64,000 nt of DNA from Aquipuribacter sp. SD81 (GTDB lineage Bacteria; Actinomycetota; Actinomycetes; Actinomycetales; JBBAYJ01). The first letter of the stretch is position 1. Each line of letters starts with the position of its first letter. The notes below the pieces were generated by a model that was not told where the DNA came from, ran no database searches, and saw only the letters and a program-made list of their open reading frames with translations. Below, piece after piece: positions 60,242 through 64,000 of the stretch. Where the stretch lies: the NCBI RefSeq assembly GCF_037153975.1, contig NZ_JBBAYJ010000009.1:79925-143924 (forward strand), in the 5' to 3' direction. Position numbers and translations under genes: made by a program.

Positions 60242-61249
60242 ATGACCCGCCCGATCACCCTGTTCACCGGCCAGTGGGCCGACCTGCCGCTGGAGGAGGT
60301 CGCGCGGCTCGCCAGCGGATGGGGCTACGACGGCCTCGAGCTCGCCTGCTGGGGCGACCACCTCGACCCGTGGCGCTGGGACGACGCCGAGTACGTGCAG
60401 GGCCGCCTCGACCTGCTGGAGCGCCACGACCTCAAGCTGTTCGCGATCTCCAACCACCTCAAGGGTCAGGCGGTCTGCGACGACCCGATCGACCACCGCC
60501 ACCAGGCGATCGTCGGCTCGCGCGTGTGGGGCGACGGTGACGCCGAGGGCGTGCGCGAGCGCGCCGCGGAGGAGATGAAGAACACGGCCCGCCTCGCGGC
60601 GAAGCTCGGCGTCGACACCGTCATCGGCTTCACCGGCAGCGCGATCTGGAAGTACGTCGCCATGTTCCCGCCGGTCGGGCAGGACGTCATCGACGCCGGC
60701 TACGAGGACTTCGCGAACCGCTGGAACCCCATCCTCGACGTCTACGACGAGGTCGGCGTGCGCTTCGCCCACGAGGTGCACCCCAGCGAGATCGCCTACG
60801 ACTACTGGACGACGGTCCGCACGCTGGAGGCCATCGGGCACCGCGAGGCCTTCGGCCTCAACTGGGACCCCAGCCACATGGTGTGGCAGGAGCTGGACCC
60901 CGTCGGGTTCCTCTGGGACTTCCGCGACCGCATCTACCACGTGGACTGCAAGGACACCCGCATGCGGATCGGCAACGGCCGCAACGGGCGCCTCGGCAGC
61001 CACCTGGCCTGGGCGGACGGCCGCCGCGGCTGGGACTTCGTCTCCACCGGCCACGGTGACGTACCTTGGGAGGACTGCTTCCGGATGCTCAACCAGATCG
61101 GCTACACCGGACCCATCAGCGTGGAGTGGGAGGACGCCGGGATGGACCGGCTCATCGGCGCCGAGGAGGCGATCGGCTTCGTCCGGCGCCTCGCGGTCGA
61201 CGCTCCGGACGCCGCTTTCGACTCGGCCTTCAGCAGCAGCGAGGGCTGA
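60242..61249 (+). CDS. TIM-barrel sugar (phosphate) isomerase/epimerase (module B)
   Basis: A 335-residue AP_endonuc_2-fold enzyme. [20 protein letters not shown] starts the barrel. Probable metal ligands are Glu in [15 protein letters not shown], Asp/His in [12 protein letters not shown], His/Asp in [11 protein letters not shown] and Glu in [13 protein letters not shown]. It belongs to a different subgroup from the module A enzyme (335 versus 297 residues, different ligand context); related proteins often sit beside Gfo/Idh/MocA enzymes. Cytoplasmic. AGGAGGA lies just before the ATG. Confidence 0.9.
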   Translation: MTRPITLFTGQWADLPLEEVARLASGWGYDGLELACWGDHLDPWRWDDAEYVQGRLDLLERHDLKLFAISNHLKGQAVCDDPIDHRHQAIVGSRVWGDGDAEGVRERAAEEMKNTARLAAKLGVDTVIGFTGSAIWKYVAMFPPVGQDVIDAGYEDFANRWNPILDVYDEVGVRFAHEVHPSEIAYDYWTTVRTLEAIGHREAFGLNWDPSHMVWQELDPVGFLWDFRDRIYHVDCKDTRMRIGNGRNGRLGSHLAWADGRRGWDFVSTGHGDVPWEDCFRMLNQIGYTGPISVEWEDAGMDRLIGAEEAIGFVRRLAVDAPDAAFDSAFSSSEG

Positions 61250-61466
61250 CGCAGACCCGCTCGAGGACGAGCGAGCCCGAGAGGAGGAGAGAACCAGTGC
61301 TCGAGGTGCCCGCCACGGCATCTCCCGCCGTGACAGCGGCGGGGCCGTGACGGGACCCGAGCACCGCCCCGACAGGAAGGCGTGCCGCTCCGCACGATAC
61401 GAGGGTCGCGGACCCCGCGTCCCGTGAACTGCGGAAACCGGTGCGCCCGGCACCAGGAGGACACAG

Positions 61467-63665
61467 ATGTCCCGCACCACACCAGGCTCCGTCCGCCGCG
61501 CGCGGCGGGCAGCGACGGCAGGTATCGCCGTCCTGGGGCTCGCCGCGACCGGCATGGTCGCCGCGACCACCACCGCGACCGCCGCCCCCGGCAAGTCGCA
61601 GAAGCCCGACAAGGGCAGCACCGACGTCATCCCACCGGACAGCGCGTTCGACAAGGTGACCCTCGACCCGACGCCCGGCGAGCCGATCGACCTCGCCGTG
61701 CTGCCGGACTCGCGGGTCCTCCACACCACGCGTGCGGGCGAGGTCCGCCTGCACGACCCCGACACCGGGCTCACCACGACGGCGGCGCAGCTCGACGTCT
61801 ACCTCCACGACGAGGAGGGCCTGCAGAGCGTCGCCATCGACCCGGACTTCGCCGAGAACGGCTGGGTCTACCTCTACTACTCGCCGGTCCTCGACACCCC
61901 CGTCGACGACCCGACGACGCCGACCGTCAACGAGGGCGACGCGCCGGAGACGGGCAGCCCGGAGGACTTCGAGCCCTTCGAGGGCTACCTGCAGCTGTCG
62001 CGCTTCCAGATGGTAGGCGACGAGATCGACCTCGACACCGAGCAGGAGATCCTGCAGGTGCCGGTCGACCGTGGCATCTGCTGCCACGTGGGCGGCGACA
62101 TCGTCTTCGACGCCGAGGGCGACCTCTACCTGTCGACCGGTGACGACACGAACCCGTTCCAGTCCAACGGCTACGTGCCGATCGACGAGCGGGAGGACCG
62201 CAACCCGGCCTTCGACGCCCAGCGCACGTCGGCGAACACGAACGACCTGCGCGGCAAGGTCCTGCGCATCACGCCGAGCGAGGGCGGCGGGTACACGATC
62301 CCCGAGGGCAACCTGTTCGAGCCCGGGACCGAGGGCACGAAGCCCGAGATCTACGTGATGGGCCTGCGCAACCCGTTCCGCATCGAGCTCGACCGGGAGA
62401 CCGGCCAGCTGTTCGTCGGCGACTACTCGCCCGACGCGCGTCGCGCCAACCCGGACCGCGGCCCGGCCGGCCACGGCCGCTGGCTCGCCATCGAGGAGCC
62501 GGGCAACTACGGCTGGCCGTACTGCGTGGACCCGGAGACGCCGTACATCGACTTCGACTTCGCCACCCGCACCTCGGGCGACGCGTTCGACTGCGCGAAC
62601 CCGGTCAACGACTCCCCGAACAACACCGGCCTCACCGAGCTCCCGCCCGTCGCGGACGTCGAGGTGAAGTACACCTACAGCCTGTCGGAGGAGTTCCCCG
62701 AGCTCGAGACCGGCGGCATCGGCCCGATGGCCGGGCCGGTGTACCACGGTGACCGTGCCAAGGGCCGCTCGCAGACCGGCGGTCGTCCGCCGGTGGCGTG
62801 GCCCGCGGCCTTCGCGGACAAGCCGTTCTTCTACGAGTGGACCCGCGACTACACGAAGATGTTCACGCTGTCGGAGGACGGTGACGAGGTCGTCGAGATC
62901 CAGGACGTGCTCCCCAGCCTCGTCTTCGACAACCCGATGGACATGGAGTTCGGTCCCGACGGCGCCCTCTACGTGCTCGAGTACGGCGACGGCTACTTCG
63001 CCCAGAACCCCGACGCCCAGCTCAGCCGCTTCGACTACATCGGCGTCAACGGCAACCACAGCCCGCAGCCGGCCATCGAGGTCGACACCACGACCGGTGA
63101 CGCGCCGCTCACCGTGCAGTTCGACGGCAGCGGCACGGTGGACCCCGACGGCGACAAGCTCCGCTACGAGTGGGACTTCGACGCCGACGGCACCGTCGAC
63201 AGCCGCGAGATCTCGCCGACGTGGACCTACGAGTCGACGGGTCGCTACCGGGCGCACCTCACGGTCACCGACCGCGGCGGGCGCGACCGGGGCCGCATCG
63301 CCTCGACGTACGTCGTCGTCGCCGTGGGCGGCGAGGCGCCGGTCGTCGAGTTCGTCACCCCGACCGAGGGCGACGCGTTCTCTTGGGGCGACACGGTCGA
63401 GTTCGAGGTCACCGTGACCGACGACCAGGACGTCAACTGCGATGACGTCACGGTCACGTACATCGTCGGGCACAACGACCACGGCCACCCCGTCACCACC
63501 GCGAGCGGCTGCACCGGCACGATCACCACGTCGCTGCCGCAGGGTCACGACCCGACGGCCGAGCAGCTGAGCGCGGTCTTCGTGGCCAGCTACACCGACC
63601 CGGGTGCCGACGGCATCCCGGCGCAGACCGGCACCGCGCAGGTCCGCCTCATCCCGGAGCCCTGA
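61467..63665 (+). CDS. Secreted GSDH-PKD protein without ThuA domain
   Basis: A 732-residue exported protein. Signal peptide about 1-40. GSDH propeller about 55-525 with EEGLQSVAIDPDFAENGWVY, vicinal cysteines GICCHVGGDIVF, VMGLRNPFRIELDRETGQ and GNYGWPYCVDPE. PKD domain about 530-615 (GDAPLTVQFDGSGTVDPDGD). C-terminal domain about 617-732 with VGHNDHGHPVTTASGC and SYTDPGADGIPAQTG, the same domain as in both giants. AGGAGGA precedes the ATG. The 217-base gap upstream (61250-61466) shows no gene or clear promoter. It probably acts on the same substrate class outside the cell. Confidence 0.9.
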   Translation: MSRTTPGSVRRARRAATAGIAVLGLAATGMVAATTTATAAPGKSQKPDKGSTDVIPPDSAFDKVTLDPTPGEPIDLAVLPDSRVLHTTRAGEVRLHDPDTGLTTTAAQLDVYLHDEEGLQSVAIDPDFAENGWVYLYYSPVLDTPVDDPTTPTVNEGDAPETGSPEDFEPFEGYLQLSRFQMVGDEIDLDTEQEILQVPVDRGICCHVGGDIVFDAEGDLYLSTGDDTNPFQSNGYVPIDEREDRNPAFDAQRTSANTNDLRGKVLRITPSEGGGYTIPEGNLFEPGTEGTKPEIYVMGLRNPFRIELDRETGQLFVGDYSPDARRANPDRGPAGHGRWLAIEEPGNYGWPYCVDPETPYIDFDFATRTSGDAFDCANPVNDSPNNTGLTELPPVADVEVKYTYSLSEEFPELETGGIGPMAGPVYHGDRAKGRSQTGGRPPVAWPAAFADKPFFYEWTRDYTKMFTLSEDGDEVVEIQDVLPSLVFDNPMDMEFGPDGALYVLEYGDGYFAQNPDAQLSRFDYIGVNGNHSPQPAIEVDTTTGDAPLTVQFDGSGTVDPDGDKLRYEWDFDADGTVDSREISPTWTYESTGRYRAHLTVTDRGGRDRGRIASTYVVVAVGGEAPVVEFVTPTEGDAFSWGDTVEFEVTVTDDQDVNCDDVTVTYIVGHNDHGHPVTTASGCTGTITTSLPQGHDPTAEQLSAVFVASYTDPGADGIPAQTGTAQVRLIPEP

Positions 63666-63717
63666 GCCACGGGATGACGGCACACGGCTGACGCACCACG
63701 CGTCGGCCCACGCACCA

Positions 63718-63750
63718 CCGGTCGGGGCCCGGCCCCCGGGCCCCGACCGG
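63718..63750 (+). terminator. Terminator after the short GSDH gene
   Basis: CCGGTCGGGGCCCGG and CCGGGCCCCGACCGG form a perfect 15-bp stem with a CCC loop. Confidence 0.82.
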
Positions 63751-63751
63751 G

Positions 63752-63785
63752 CACCACCCGCTCCACCGCACCACCCGCTCCACCG
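63752..63785 (+). repeat. 17-bp direct repeat, two copies
   Basis: CACCACCCGCTCCACCG occurs twice in a row (63752-63768 and 63769-63785), between the terminator and the next gene. Confidence 0.75.
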
Positions 63786-63831
63786 CACCGCACTAATCGA
63801 GAGGCCCCACCCACACGAGAGGAGCACGCAG

Positions 63832-64000
63832 ATGTGCTTCGGTTTCGACGCCATCACCCCGCTGCGCGAGGCCGCCGAGAAGGGCACCGGTCCTGACCGC
63901 CGCGCCCTGCTGCGCGGCACCGTCGCCACCCTGGCCGGCGGCGCCGCCGTCCTCGCCGGCGCCGGCCCGGCGCTCGCCGCGCCCCCCGCGCACGCCGCCG
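63832..64000 (+). CDS. Tat-exported protein, N-terminal fragment (3' end outside window)
   Basis: Only 56 residues are visible. MCFGFDAITPLREAAEKG precedes a twin-arginine signal (PDRRALLRGTVATLAGGAAV) and an export cleavage region (GPALAAPPAHAA). GAGAGGAG lies upstream of the ATG. The unusual MCFGF start followed by a Tat signal recurs, as I recall, in exported actinobacterial enzymes, but the fold cannot be named from this piece. Context suggests a further extracellular part of the carbohydrate region. Confidence 0.75.
   Translation, partial: MCFGFDAITPLREAAEKGTGPDRRALLRGTVATLAGGAAVLAGAGPALAAPPAHAA

Overview
The window is very G+C-rich DNA (hand counts of ordinary coding lines give about 75% G+C) with tightly packed genes, many GTG starts, GTGA/ATGA stop-start overlaps, LigC-type ligase, SufS/SufU, KorAB and ROK/ABC sugar systems. 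This points to an actinomycete (Actinomycetota), most likely a Micrococcales relative such as Cellulomonadaceae or Promicromonosporaceae. The order-level guess is inference only. I see no rRNA, tRNA, CRISPR array, insertion sequence or phage module.

Region 1 (1-31 kb) is mostly core chromosome. It holds the end of an ATP-dependent DNA ligase, a large secreted nuclease, YaaA, a membrane GGDEF-EAL protein, PhoX phosphatase, RarD-like permease with SerA, an HTH regulator facing an MFS exporter, KorAB, HtpX, a secreted nuclease-like protein, a flavin disulfide oxidoreductase, an SsuABC/TauABC-type importer, a PPOX protein and trehalose synthesis (OtsA-OtsB). Inside it, 27.2-28.9 kb is a lower-G+C islet (one 60-base line counts 48%) with a HEPN-motif protein whose upstream part looks frameshifted and a small zinc-ribbon protein. 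ABC-F and the SufS-SufU pair follow.

Region 2 (32.8-64 kb) is a carbohydrate region built from two parallel modules. Module A (32.8-46.5 kb): Gfo/Idh/MocA oxidoreductase, sugar ABC importer (ATPase, two permeases, binding protein), TIM-barrel isomerase, an 1866-residue secreted ThuA + sugar dehydrogenase (GSDH) + PKD + concanavalin-like protein, and a membrane-anchored small protein. Module B (48.1-61.2 kb): sugar ABC importer (ATPase, one permease, binding protein), Gfo/Idh/MocA, a 1986-residue ThuA-GSDH giant, its small companion, and a TIM-barrel isomerase. A ROK repressor lies between them, divergent from module B. A third, shorter secreted GSDH-PKD protein and the start of a Tat-exported protein follow. 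Read together, the modules suggest outside-the-cell processing or oxidation of glycosides, import of the product, and intracellular oxidation plus isomerisation or elimination, reminiscent of 3-keto-sugar routes. The substrate is unknown.

Regulatory and repeat content: a family of 31-bp tandem repeats sits directly after three stop codons (13.9, 32.5 and 46.5 kb), with the same order of unit variants in the two longer arrays. Strong GC hairpins close several transcription units. Several genes have a -10 hexamer 6-7 bases before the start codon, as expected for leaderless mRNAs. One hairpin can mask the ribosome binding site of the GGDEF-EAL gene.
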